Origin: Bacteroides mediterraneensis
GTDB lineage: Bacteria > Bacteroidota > Bacteroidia > Bacteroidales > Bacteroidaceae
Direction: 5' to 3'
Assembly: GCF_025993685.1 (NCBI RefSeq)
Contig: NZ_DAJPEN010000001.1
Span: 1,302,001 to 1,366,000 of the forward strand
Length of the DNA: 64,000 nt
Shown here: positions 1-7,107 of the stretch, piece after piece
How positions within the stretch are numbered: the first letter of the stretch is position 1
How the letters are laid out: every line of letters begins with the position of its first letter
Position numbers and translations under genes: made by a program
The notes under the pieces: generated by a model
The model's database searches: none
What the model saw: the letters and a program-made list of their open reading frames with translations, nothing else
Told to the model about the DNA's origin: nothing

Positions 1-60
1 ATAAAAGCTAAATACACAAAGGAACAGCATCAGTGTTCCATATAAACTTATTGTTTTCAT
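1..60 (-). CDS. N-terminus of a secreted protein or lipoprotein, cut by the window edge
   Basis: Twenty codons are visible, starting at the ATG complementary to 58-60: a basic start (MKT) followed by a hydrophobic run typical of a signal peptide. No lipobox cysteine is reached before the edge. The DNA resembles the start of the DUF4377 lipoprotein gene at 1243-2133 (both share ATGCTGTTCCTTT in the signal region), so it is probably a paralogue. Like that gene it lies downstream of a Crp/Fnr gene copy on the same strand. Function cannot be assigned from so short a piece. Confidence 0.5.
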   Translation of the reverse strand, partial: MKTISLYGTLMLFLCVFSFY

Positions 61-145
61 ATAACTATTGTTTTTTCATACATAAAGGTACTATAAAGTA
101 TATATGGAGAACAATATATCTTATTCAATTGCAGACTACAAACCA

Positions 146-169
146 AAATCTCAACATATGTTGAGATTT
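146..169. repeat. 24-bp perfect palindrome, copy 1
   Basis: A perfect 24-bp palindrome with half-site AAATCTCAACAT. The identical sequence recurs at 3034-3057, in both cases overlapping the stop region of a Crp/Fnr gene copy. It could be a factor-independent terminator for the minus strand or a dyad operator. Its perfect conservation while the adjoining gene copy decayed suggests either recent duplication or selection. Confidence 0.6.
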
Positions 170-575
170 ACTTGTCAAAACTTACCATTTTTCTTATTCT
201 GCTTATGTGGGTGGGGTGTTATTCTCTAGTAAGATGAAACTTCTTTTAGGGAACTAGTTGAAGTAAATCCGGGCTTCTTTTGATAAGTTGTCTGTACCGT
301 TCTTCTGGGGTCAGCCTGTAAAAATCGGCATATCTTGAATAGGTTTGAAAGCACATTTGTTCAGCTGTGATGCGTGCAATATATTGACTTTCCATGTTTC
401 TCTCAAATTCTTCTTTCAGCCTTTCAGAATGGCAAATATATATTCTGCAAGCTGTCAAAGCCTGTATGGAAATCTCAGACTTGATATTATAAAGACATGT
501 GGGATAATCAGCCATAAATTCACCTGCAAAGGAAAATCCTGTATTGTCTCCTTTTGTTCAGTTACATTATAGCTG
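168..575 (-). pseudogene. decayed copy of Crp/Fnr-family regulator
   Basis: The translated segment 246-515 is nearly identical to residues ~80-165 of the intact Crp/Fnr gene at 3056-3637. Three lesions are visible. A TAA interrupts the frame at 246-248. An extra G (GGTGGGGTG against GGTGGGTG in the intact copy) shifts the frame in the C-terminal helix-turn-helix part. The first ~60-70 codons are replaced by unrelated sequence upstream of about 575. This is a duplicated, truncated remnant; an ORF call of 89 residues here would be misleading. Confidence 0.75.
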
Positions 576-650
576 GTACATGAATGTCCCGTTAAAATCG
601 GGAAACTAGTAGGGGAATCTATATATTTTACAGACTATATCTAACATGAA

Positions 651-1097
651 TTATGAGAAGTCTTTCCGCAAGTACACCATGTCGGTAAGCTGTTTCCCAT
701 CTTCATGAATAGGTTGGTCATAATTGTCTATGAAGAAGTCTTTCAATCGATGTGAGATACGAAATCCGCAATGCTTGTAGAAAGAAAGAGCAGAAGGCGT
801 ATCTCCTGTACCGACAAGCATGACGGAACATTTGTCCTGATAGTATCTGAAGAGATAATCGACCAGCCGTTTCCCGTATCCTTTGCGTTGGTAAGAGGGA
901 TAAACGGCTATGTTTTTTATTTCGTATGTACTTTCTCCTTCACACGTAACCACAGAGATTGCCTTAAGACCATCATCATAGAGAGCAAACATCTCACCAC
1001 GTTCCAGGTATTTGTCTATCATGCTCTCTTGCTCATCTGCCAACAACAGCAAATCCAAGAATTGTTTCTTGTTAGAAGTAATAAGCCTTATTTCCAT
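651..1097 (-). CDS. GNAT-family N-acetyltransferase
   Basis: A 148-residue protein with the GNAT fold. The acetyl-CoA pyrophosphate loop is visible at about residues 69-78 (YQRKGYGKRL, the Q/RxxGxG/A signature), preceded by a strand with IKNIAVYP and followed by the ALSFYKHCGF segment typical of motif B. The family transfers acetyl from acetyl-CoA to an amino group; the substrate cannot be read from the sequence. It is a cytosolic single-domain enzyme of normal length, standing alone in an AT-rich accessory stretch between two lipoprotein/regulator pairs. Confidence 0.85.
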   Translation of the reverse strand: MEIRLITSNKKQFLDLLLLADEQESMIDKYLERGEMFALYDDGLKAISVVTCEGESTYEIKNIAVYPSYQRKGYGKRLVDYLFRYYQDKCSVMLVGTGDTPSALSFYKHCGFRISHRLKDFFIDNYDQPIHEDGKQLTDMVYLRKDFS

Positions 1098-1242
1098 GTT
1101 ACTATTTTATAGTTCTGTATTTACTTTTATTTTCCCTATCGTTTTCTGCTTGTCATGTACCCGGCATAGCTCACGGTATGTTTTTTACAAACTTTTTTTG
1201 TAAGCTGATGCCCCGGCAAGTTACCCATTCGGAGGTTCTATT

Positions 1243-2133
1243 TTAGTTGATACCAAAAGTATAAGAAACCACAACCGTTTTTACACCAGCTTCGGGAAAT
1301 CTGTTCTTATAATGTTCAGTAAGGTCTTTATATAAATACACTGTATTGGGGGATGGCATGAAAGATTTTGATTTGGCTGTACGACCCACAAATACGTCAA
1401 ATGAAGGATAGTTTGTTTCGTTACCTTCTTCGTCTAAGAATGACCATCCCATAAATCCGTTAACATTCCCTTCCAAAGGTAGTAATTTATAGGATTCAGG
1501 CATTTTCTCAGGGTCTTTGTTTTCGCTTTTTATAATACACGGTCCAAGAGTATTACTATCATCTTTTATCGCAATCCATCTTAAAGAAATGTCTTCTCCT
1601 CGATAAAGCATATAATGATAGTCCAATGGCAGAATAGAGTTGTTATTCAAATCCTCTTCAATGACTTCTTTATTATCCGCTTCTACCGCATATCTGTACT
1701 TTGGTAGAAATTTGTTTTTATAGAATGTTTCCGGAATAAAGTGTTTCGGTAACCCTTCGGAGCCTTTTTTCTCTTTGTATATTATTTCGAGTAAGTCATA
1801 CTCCGTCCAGGCAGGTTGCCCCATGCTGTGATCCAAATAACTTGTCTCACTAATTCTGATTTTATACTCATATCCCTTTTCAAATTCAAATCCATCAATA
1901 TATCCCAAGGCTTCCCACTCTTCGGTATTTTCTTTTTTTACTGGATACACTTCTTTAAGATAATTATACCCATCTGACCACATTACACCTGGTTTCATTT
2001 CCGATGCGACAGTCAGAACATACTCTTTGTAGTCAGTTATTTTCCTGCCTTCTTCATTTTCTTTATCACAACTGATAAAGGTGAATGTCAAAAGGAACAG
2101 CATAAACATTCCAACTAAATTCTTTGTCTTCAT
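1243..2133 (-). CDS. DUF4377-type lipoprotein
   Basis: A 296-residue protein with a lipoprotein signal: basic start, hydrophobic core and a lipobox ending in FISC at residue 22, followed by an acidic DKENEE stretch that usually sends Bacteroidetes lipoproteins to the surface. Residues ~35-115 (VLTVASEMKPGV, GFEFEKGYEYKIRI, YDLLEI) match the pattern I know for DUF4377, a small domain common in Bacteroides and of unknown function. The remaining ~180 residues are not recognised. It lies downstream of lipoprotein 2436-2885 and the Crp/Fnr gene on the same strand but with a ~300-bp gap, so co-transcription is uncertain. Confidence 0.7.
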   Translation of the reverse strand: MKTKNLVGMFMLFLLTFTFISCDKENEEGRKITDYKEYVLTVASEMKPGVMWSDGYNYLKEVYPVKKENTEEWEALGYIDGFEFEKGYEYKIRISETSYLDHSMGQPAWTEYDLLEIIYKEKKGSEGLPKHFIPETFYKNKFLPKYRYAVEADNKEVIEEDLNNNSILPLDYHYMLYRGEDISLRWIAIKDDSNTLGPCIIKSENKDPEKMPESYKLLPLEGNVNGFMGWSFLDEEGNETNYPSFDVFVGRTAKSKSFMPSPNTVYLYKDLTEHYKNRFPEAGVKTVVVSYTFGIN

Positions 2134-2139
2134 ATTACT

Positions 2140-2435
2140 TTGGTTTATAGATTCGTAATTATCTCTTGAAAATTTCTGACAAAATTTATTTTAGCACTTC
2201 AAAAAATCGAGATGCGCCTCTAAATTATCGGATTTCTTTTTTATGACCAAGTGTTTTATGACCTTATTCCTGATTTGTCCGCAGAATTTTCTTTAGCCCG
2301 CATTTTCCTGTATCAGCCATTGTTCCACTGTTTTCCCGTTGTCGGAATTCCCTTGCCGATGTAACGTAATGACACCCGATATCACGTATCGTCAGTATCA
2401 CTGAAGCCACCAACATGGTCACTTCCTATTTCAGT
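2140..2435. other. intergenic region with a possible decayed ORF tail
   Basis: No intact gene is seen in about 300 bp. On the minus strand, roughly 2290-2390, a short open frame ending in TAA reads like a protein C-terminus (GKTVEQWLIQ near its end), but a stop lies close upstream and I do not recognise the family. It may be the remnant of a gene lost from this AT-rich accessory stretch. Confidence 0.3.
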
Positions 2436-2885
2436 TTATGGCTTTAAACTATGATATTCTTGAAAATCCCTGTAATGTTGGTTAGGAACAGAGATTGGGT
2501 CTCTGTAAGTTTCAATAATTGATAAATTATCATTTGAAAGTTCTCGTATCTCCCAAAATAAAGGATAATCAAAGTATATATATTTAAAGTTGGGTGTTGT
2601 AAAAGACCAATGAAAATATGATGTATTATTTTCTATATCTCCATTCATATAGGTTGTTATTGATTGATGAGAGCCACTACCATTTTCAGAAAATGAATAT
2701 ATCTCATGTATATCCATTTCTGTTCCATTGTCTAATTTGTCATGGTATTTTCGTTCCCATTTGTTTGCTGTTAAATTAGATATAATGACTTGTTGATTAT
2801 AATCATAATATCCTTCTTTTTCTATACAGCCATAAGCTATGAACAGGAACAAGAGGATATTTATTTTCTTTAATACTGATTTCAT
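2436..2885 (-). CDS. small lipocalin-like lipoprotein
   Basis: A 149-residue protein with a clear lipoprotein signal (hydrophobic LLFLFIAYGC, cysteine at residue 20) followed by charged residues. The mature part opens with LTANKWER and is rich in alternating beta-type sequence with aromatic residues (YFHWSF, YIYFDY), similar to the small lipocalin-like lipoproteins abundant in Bacteroidetes. A ligand or partner cannot be inferred. It is the first gene downstream of the intact Crp/Fnr gene (gap ~170 bp containing the 24-bp palindrome), so the pair may form a regulated unit. Confidence 0.6.
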   Translation of the reverse strand: MKSVLKKINILLFLFIAYGCIEKEGYYDYNQQVIISNLTANKWERKYHDKLDNGTEMDIHEIYSFSENGSGSHQSITTYMNGDIENNTSYFHWSFTTPNFKYIYFDYPLFWEIRELSNDNLSIIETYRDPISVPNQHYRDFQEYHSLKP

Positions 2886-3033
2886 ACTTATGCTGGATAT
2901 ACTATTAAAATTGAAGAAATAATACGTGCCAAAATATAAGGCTTGATTTCTTTATACTGCTTTTTTCTTTAAAAATACAGTATATTATTCTGAAAAGTAG
3001 TATAATGTTTCAAGTTCATTCATCTTAGAAATA

Positions 3034-3057
3034 AAATCTCAACATATGTTGAGATTT
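3034..3057. repeat. 24-bp perfect palindrome, copy 2
   Basis: Identical to the palindrome at 146-169 (half-site AAATCTCAACAT). It overlaps the TAA stop of the Crp/Fnr gene and is followed on the minus strand by a T-rich tract, compatible with a terminator. Crp-family regulators also bind symmetric sites, so an operator controlling the next gene (2436-2885) is an alternative. Confidence 0.6.
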
Positions 3058-3637
3058 ACTTGTCAAAACTTACCATTTTTCTTATTCTGCTCATGTGGGT
3101 GGGTGTTATTCTCAAGTAAGACGAAACCTCTTTTATAGAGATGAGTTGAAATAAATCCGGGCTTCTTTTAATCAGTTGTCTGTACCGTTCCTCGGGGGTC
3201 AACTTATAAAAATCGGCATATCTTGAATAGGTTTGAAAGCACATTTGTTCCGCTGCGATACGTGCTATATATTGATTTTCCATGCTTCTTTCAAATTCTT
3301 CTTTCAGCTTCTCAGAATGGCAAATATATATTCTGCTAGCTGTCAAAGCCTGTATGGAAATCTCAGACTTGATATTATAAAGACATGTGGGATAATCAGC
3401 CATAAATTCGCCTGCAAAGGAAAATCCTGTATTATATTCTTTTTTTTCTGTCACGTTGTAGCAAGTGTATTTTATAATACCTGATTCTATATATCCCCAG
3501 TAAGGAAATATCTCTCCTTCCTTAGAGATATATTCTCCTTTTTTATAGGTATATACGCTTCCATATTTTAGGCATAAGCTCTTAAAAAATTCAGTAGGTA
3601 TGTTGGACATATATGTGTTAAATGCATCCATTTTCAT
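3056..3637 (-). CDS. Crp/Fnr-family transcriptional regulator
   Basis: A 193-residue cytoplasmic regulator. Residues ~10-110 form the cyclic-nucleotide-binding-like beta barrel (GSVYTYKKGEYISKEGE, then GYIESGIIKY), followed by a long connecting helix with EEFERSMENQYIARIAAEQ and a C-terminal helix-turn-helix (SIKEVSSYLRITPTHMSRIRK). The arginine and acidic residues that bind cAMP in Crp are not evident and there is no cysteine cluster as in Fnr, so the effector is unknown. Length fits the Bacteroidetes branch of the family. A decayed paralogue lies at 168-575; both are followed by the same 24-bp palindrome and by a lipoprotein gene. Confidence 0.88.
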   Translation of the reverse strand: MKMDAFNTYMSNIPTEFFKSLCLKYGSVYTYKKGEYISKEGEIFPYWGYIESGIIKYTCYNVTEKKEYNTGFSFAGEFMADYPTCLYNIKSEISIQALTASRIYICHSEKLKEEFERSMENQYIARIAAEQMCFQTYSRYADFYKLTPEERYRQLIKRSPDLFQLISIKEVSSYLRITPTHMSRIRKMVSFDK

Positions 3638-3902
3638 ATAATAGTCATTTTAGAAAGTTGTTTTCTTGTAGGTTTATGGAAATCATTAATTCTGTCACTT
3701 TGACACTCAATCATTCGCCCCTAAATTATCTATTTTATTTTTGAAGGCCAAAAGTTTTTCATCCATCTTGCAAGTATTGTTTTTTGTACACAAGCTTTTG
3801 TTCACGAGTTCTTGATGGGTTCCTTTCGGTTATTAAAGGGCTTCTCTCCGTGTTACGGATAAGCTGGAAACGTCTTGAATGAGTAAGGAATTCTTCAAGG
3901 CG

Positions 3903-4001
3903 TTTTCTATGTTTCCCACAAGGAAAACGTATGTTTCCCTGCCGTAAAACGTACGTTTCTGCCTCGGGAAACATACGTCTCCGGGAAGGGAGACGTACAC
4001 A
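3903..4001. repeat. 22-bp-period intergenic array A
   Basis: Cores at 3925, 3947, 3969 and 3991 are spaced exactly 22 bp apart, with a degenerate unit at 3903. Unit cores are AAACGTATGTTT, AAACGTACGTTT, AAACATACGTCT and AGACGTACAC, joined by 8-10 bp variable linkers. This is the most diverged member of the family also found at 15972, 32536 and 59395. It fills the gap between the Crp/Fnr gene and the gene at 4114. No protein-coding role is credible. Confidence 0.8.
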
Positions 4002-4056
4002 TCAGAAGGATGTCCCTGGGAAAACGAAGAGGCGTCCGGCTAATTTCTTCCGCAGC

Positions 4057-4087
4057 TTTGAAAAACCGTTTCTTTTTCGTATCTTTC
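4057..4087 (+). promoter_or_regulatory. predicted promoter for 4114-5720
   Basis: TTTG at 4057-4060, 19 bp, then TATCTTTC at 4080-4087 match the Bacteroidetes -33/-7 arrangement (TTTG ... TAnnTTTG), 27 bp ahead of the ATG at 4114. This supports the downstream start rather than longer open frames reaching back through array A. Confidence 0.5.
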
Positions 4088-4113
4088 AGAACAAGATTTA
4101 CCTTACAGTCCAG

Positions 4114-5007
4114 ATGCGTATGAAAAAGATGGTGCTGTGTATCCTGCTGTGGCTCGCCGTGCTGCCGCTTAAGGCCACAGGGCAATCGGGCGATGTGATT
4201 CGCCTGGAAGGAAAGAAATGGGTCTTGATGGCAAAGCCCATAGACTACGATTCCCTGCTGTGCAGGCGGATGGGAGATTTTCTTCCGGAAAATGTCAGTC
4301 GGTCCACGGGCAATTATAGCGGATATACCGCTTTCTGGGAGGTGCGTGACGGGTATCTTTGCCTGCAACGGGTAGAGGCGGATGTCTATGAAGAGGTCGG
4401 TAAACAGGAATCTACACGGGTGTATGAGGTGAAGGACTTGCAGCCGATTTTTGCGGCCTATTGTCGGGCGGGGACGATTCAAGCCCGCTGGTTCAGTGGG
4501 GAACTTCGGGCCGGAAAAGGTGATTTGGTGAGATACGTGCATGACGGTTTCGACCGTAACATGGAAACGGAACAGGTACTGACCGTCCGGAACGGTAAAG
4601 TGATGGAAACGCAGACTTATCATAATTACCGGAGAGCCGGACTGAATCTGACAAAGGCATATGGGGAGATTGTGCGTCGGTTTCCTTGGGAGCGGTTTCC
4701 TGAATACCGTGGAGAACGGTTCCTTTTTTCGCTAAGTGATTTTCAGACGACGGAGGACGGTCACTTCGTAGACTGTGACATACGTTTCATTTTTCTGCGT
4801 ACTTCGCGGAAAATGATAAACGACGGGAATCACCCGCTGGCTCTTGCCCTCAAAGAAACACTGAAATCCATTTATCCATGGGAGGTGCTTTTTATCAATG
4901 GAAAGTACACGGGTGAATATCGGAATTTTACTATGACTTTGCAGGAGAAGGCCACACCAGATAAAGGTGATTCTGCAAGAGATGTCCGAAAAGAATCGTT
5001 GAACTGA
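4114..5007 (+). CDS. secreted protein of unknown function
   Basis: A 297-residue protein starting MRMKKM with a Sec signal peptide (hydrophobic VLCILLWLAVLPLKATG, likely cleaved near residue 23). The frame is open upstream to 3931 but that part runs through the 22-bp repeat array, so the ATG at 4114 (or 4120) is chosen. The mature part is moderately charged with no catalytic motif or family I recognise; it ends with a hydrophilic tail (KGDSARDVRKESLN). Fourteen bases separate it from the SIMPL-domain gene, so the two are very probably one operon serving the periplasm or envelope. Confidence 0.6.
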   Translation: MRMKKMVLCILLWLAVLPLKATGQSGDVIRLEGKKWVLMAKPIDYDSLLCRRMGDFLPENVSRSTGNYSGYTAFWEVRDGYLCLQRVEADVYEEVGKQESTRVYEVKDLQPIFAAYCRAGTIQARWFSGELRAGKGDLVRYVHDGFDRNMETEQVLTVRNGKVMETQTYHNYRRAGLNLTKAYGEIVRRFPWERFPEYRGERFLFSLSDFQTTEDGHFVDCDIRFIFLRTSRKMINDGNHPLALALKETLKSIYPWEVLFINGKYTGEYRNFTMTLQEKATPDKGDSARDVRKESLN

Positions 5008-5021
5008 AAAATTATCATGTT

Positions 5022-5720
5022 ATGAGAGCAAAATTATGGCTAGGGGTATTGGCTTTGTTTGCAGCGTGTACGTTGCAAGCCCAGGAAGTGAACGACCGTT
5101 ATATCGAGGTGACGGGTACCTCCGAAATAGAGATTGTGCCGAACAAGATTCATTATCTCATTGAAATCCGGGAGTATTTCGAAGAAGAGTTCGACGGTAA
5201 GTCCAAGCCGGAGGAATATCGCACAAAGGTGCCATTGGAACAGATAGAGCGGCAGTTGTGGAAGGTACTGGTCGATGTGGACATTCCGAAAGAAGCGGTC
5301 CGCACACAAGAGGTGGGGGACTATTGGCGCAGACAGGGACAGGATTTTCTGGTTTCCAAGAAATACGATATCACACTGACCGATTTCAAACAGATAGATG
5401 AAATCGTGAAGCGTATCGATACCAAGGGAGTGAATACCATGCGCATCGGAGAGTTGGAAAACAAGGATATGTTGCTTTATCATCAAAAGGGTAAAATAGA
5501 AGCATTGAAAGCTGCACAACGGAAGGCCGCTTATCTGGTGGAGGCGCTGGGAAAGAAACTGGGGGACGTGGTTCGTATTGTAGAGGATGGCAATGCAGGA
5601 ATGTCCTCGCTTTTCAGTACGCAGAGTAATGTCCGTGCGTCTGATGCCGCTTCGTTCGATGGCTTCCGCACGATAAAAAAGCATTACTCCATGCAAGTGC
5701 GGTTTGAAATCACAGATTGA
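5022..5720 (+). CDS. SIMPL-domain (DUF541) periplasmic protein
   Basis: A 232-residue protein with a signal peptide (MRAKLWLGVLALFAACTLQAQ). The mature chain starts with RYIEVTGTSEIEIVPNKI, the typical opening strand of SIMPL/DUF541 proteins (x-V-x-G-x-[AG/SE]), and the C-terminal half has the LKAAQRKAAYLVEALGKKLGDV helix that defines the family. These proteins form oligomers in the periplasm or outer membrane; a role in stress protection has been proposed in other bacteria, but the biochemical activity is unknown. Second gene of a two-gene operon with 4114-5007. Confidence 0.85.
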   Translation: MRAKLWLGVLALFAACTLQAQEVNDRYIEVTGTSEIEIVPNKIHYLIEIREYFEEEFDGKSKPEEYRTKVPLEQIERQLWKVLVDVDIPKEAVRTQEVGDYWRRQGQDFLVSKKYDITLTDFKQIDEIVKRIDTKGVNTMRIGELENKDMLLYHQKGKIEALKAAQRKAAYLVEALGKKLGDVVRIVEDGNAGMSSLFSTQSNVRASDAASFDGFRTIKKHYSMQVRFEITD

Positions 5721-5867
5721 TGGAAACCGGGCAGACAGAGCGGAAAGCCGGAGAAAGTGAGGTATGCCTTCCTGATTACTTTCGAGCGTGCCGCCAAGGT
5801 TCCCTGATCCTATCGGAGTGATTCAGGAAAATAAGTTCATCAAAATAATTATTTCCCTTTCACAAAG

Positions 5868-5897
5868 TTGTTGCTTAAGCGATTTTTCGTATCTTTA
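5868..5897 (+). promoter_or_regulatory. predicted promoter for the small membrane protein at 5916
   Basis: TTG at 5868-5870, a 19-bp spacer and TATCTTTA at 5890-5897, 19-25 bp ahead of the ATG codons at 5916/5922. This is a good match to the Bacteroidetes consensus and argues that the short downstream ORF is a real transcription unit. Confidence 0.5.
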
Positions 5898-5915
5898 CGG
5901 TTGTAATCAAAATAA

Positions 5916-6098
5916 ATGCCTATGAAAATGAAACCGTTATTGTGGAGCTTGGTGGTCACAGCCGTAGTGTGCAGCCTCAGTCTGTTTGTTACACAATGGA
6001 TGGGCCTTGCCGATGATTGGTGTACCATGGTGAGCGTGTTCCTTGGCATCGTATTGGGGAGCAGTTGCAACCGGTGGTTACAGCGTGCAGCTCATTGA
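5916..6098 (+). CDS. small membrane protein (60 residues)
   Basis: A short ORF with two predicted membrane segments, roughly residues 8-25 (LLWSLVVTAVVCSLSLFV) and 38-50 (TMVSVFLGIVLGS), a polar link with WMGLADDW, and a basic C-terminus (NRWLQRAAH). It has its own promoter-like element and a strong terminator directly after its stop, so it is a monocistronic unit. Start may be 5916 or 5922 (MKMKP). Function unknown. Confidence 0.6.
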   Translation: MPMKMKPLLWSLVVTAVVCSLSLFVTQWMGLADDWCTMVSVFLGIVLGSSCNRWLQRAAH

Positions 6099-6138
6099 AA
6101 AATTCTCAGGCAAGCGAAATACTTACCTGAGAATTTTT
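6099..6138 (+). terminator. rho-independent terminator
   Basis: Stem AATTCTCAGG paired with CCTGAGAATT around a 14-base loop, followed by a run of T. It ends the transcript of the 60-residue membrane protein. Stem-loop and flank resemble the terminator at 7068-7107 (CTCAGGC..AGC..AA in the left arm and loop, then CCTGAG and ATCG after the T run), indicating common origin. Confidence 0.8.
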
Positions 6139-6237
6139 TTATCGTTATTCCTTATCCTTTAGCAGATGGAGCGGTCGACGTCGCGGAACCTACATTCTTT
6201 GCTCAGGCGCCACGTCACGGTCTGGTCGACGAGAATT
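6139..6237 (-). pseudogene. remnant 3' end of a TonB-type barrel gene
   Basis: The stretch 6165-6237 matches about 75 bp of the 3' end of the barrel gene at 7107-9209 (shared blocks GGAGCGGTCGACGTCGCGGA and CAGGCGCCACGTCACGGTC). The flanking terminator is also duplicated. Only the tail survives; nothing coding precedes it on the minus strand because the gene at 6399 lies there. This is a scar of duplication or recombination between neighbouring barrel genes. Confidence 0.7.
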
Positions 6238-6398
6238 TGTTATTAATATGAAAAAAAACGCTGGAAGAGAGGGTACATTGGTTTTTGTAACTATTTTTAT
6301 TGCCACATCAGGAGAATCTGTTCTCCAAGCAAGACTAGACTGAAAATTTGGGCACGTTGGAAAGAAGGCGGGCATCACGAACTATTTAAATCGAAATT

Positions 6399-7019
6399 AT
6401 GAGAACTAAAGACTTGACGATATTTATTATGTGTATGTGCCAGTCATTTTGCTTTGCACAAAAAAAGAGTGAGAACCCTCACCGGCAATATGAGGAAAAT
6501 TATAAATGGGAAATGAATTTTGCCGGAGGACTGAACACTAACGGCTGGGAATTTATGGGAGGCGTTCATTGGCTGCCGGTTTCTTATGCGGGTATAGGAG
6601 CTTCTGTCGGTTTTGATTCAGAAATTAAGGAATGGTCTGATTGGGGCAGAAGGGAAGGCGATTCTTTTTATGAGGACGATTATTGTGCCCGGTTTATTTT
6701 CAAGCCATCCTTATTATTGCGTACGCCCTCGTTGTGGCATCTGGAATCGCAGGACTTGGATTTTCATTTGTTTGCTTTGCCGGGAGTCATTCTGTCACCT
6801 CCCGCCAGAGGGGCAAAAGATTCTGGTTGGCTGTATTGGAGCGGGGCGGTCGGTGTGACGGCAATTATAGACCGTTTGGTCCTTTCCTTGGGGTATAATT
6901 GCTCTAATTATTATCTTTTGGATGGGAATCCTCATGCACACCATGCTTATGAGAAATTCGAGAAGGGAGAAAAGCAACGCACACATTCTGTCTTTATCAT
7001 GTTGGGCTATAAGTTCTAG
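6399..7019 (+). CDS. outer-membrane beta-barrel-like protein
   Basis: A 206-residue protein with a signal peptide (IFIMCMCQSFCFAQ, cleavage near residue 20). The mature chain is rich in glycine and aromatic residues in alternating strands (WEMNFAGGLNTNGWEFMGGVHWLPVSYAGIGASVGF) and ends in an aromatic residue (IMLGYKF), the C-terminal signature used for insertion by the BAM machinery. These features indicate a small outer-membrane barrel of unknown cargo. It is convergent with the large barrel gene at 7107-9209 and shares the bidirectional terminator between them. Confidence 0.65.
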   Translation: MRTKDLTIFIMCMCQSFCFAQKKSENPHRQYEENYKWEMNFAGGLNTNGWEFMGGVHWLPVSYAGIGASVGFDSEIKEWSDWGRREGDSFYEDDYCARFIFKPSLLLRTPSLWHLESQDLDFHLFALPGVILSPPARGAKDSGWLYWSGAVGVTAIIDRLVLSLGYNCSNYYLLDGNPHAHHAYEKFEKGEKQRTHSVFIMLGYKF

Positions 7020-7067
7020 CCTGTAGGGGCGGATGGTTTTTATCTCCCATGCGGTTCTCCTCAAAAG

Positions 7068-7107
7068 GATGCTCAGGCGAGCAAATGTTCCCGCCTGAGC
7101 ATCTTTT
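7068..7107. terminator. bidirectional terminator
   Basis: A 12-bp stem (GATGCTCAGGCG with CGCCTGAGCATC) followed by TTTT on the plus strand; the minus strand has a weaker T tract. It separates two convergent genes (6399-7019 and 7107-9209) and has a sibling at 6099-6138. Confidence 0.75.

Noticed and set aside
3931..4113. N-terminal extension of the gene at 4114
   Set aside because: It translates through repeat array A and upstream of a good promoter; the signal peptide begins at 4114.
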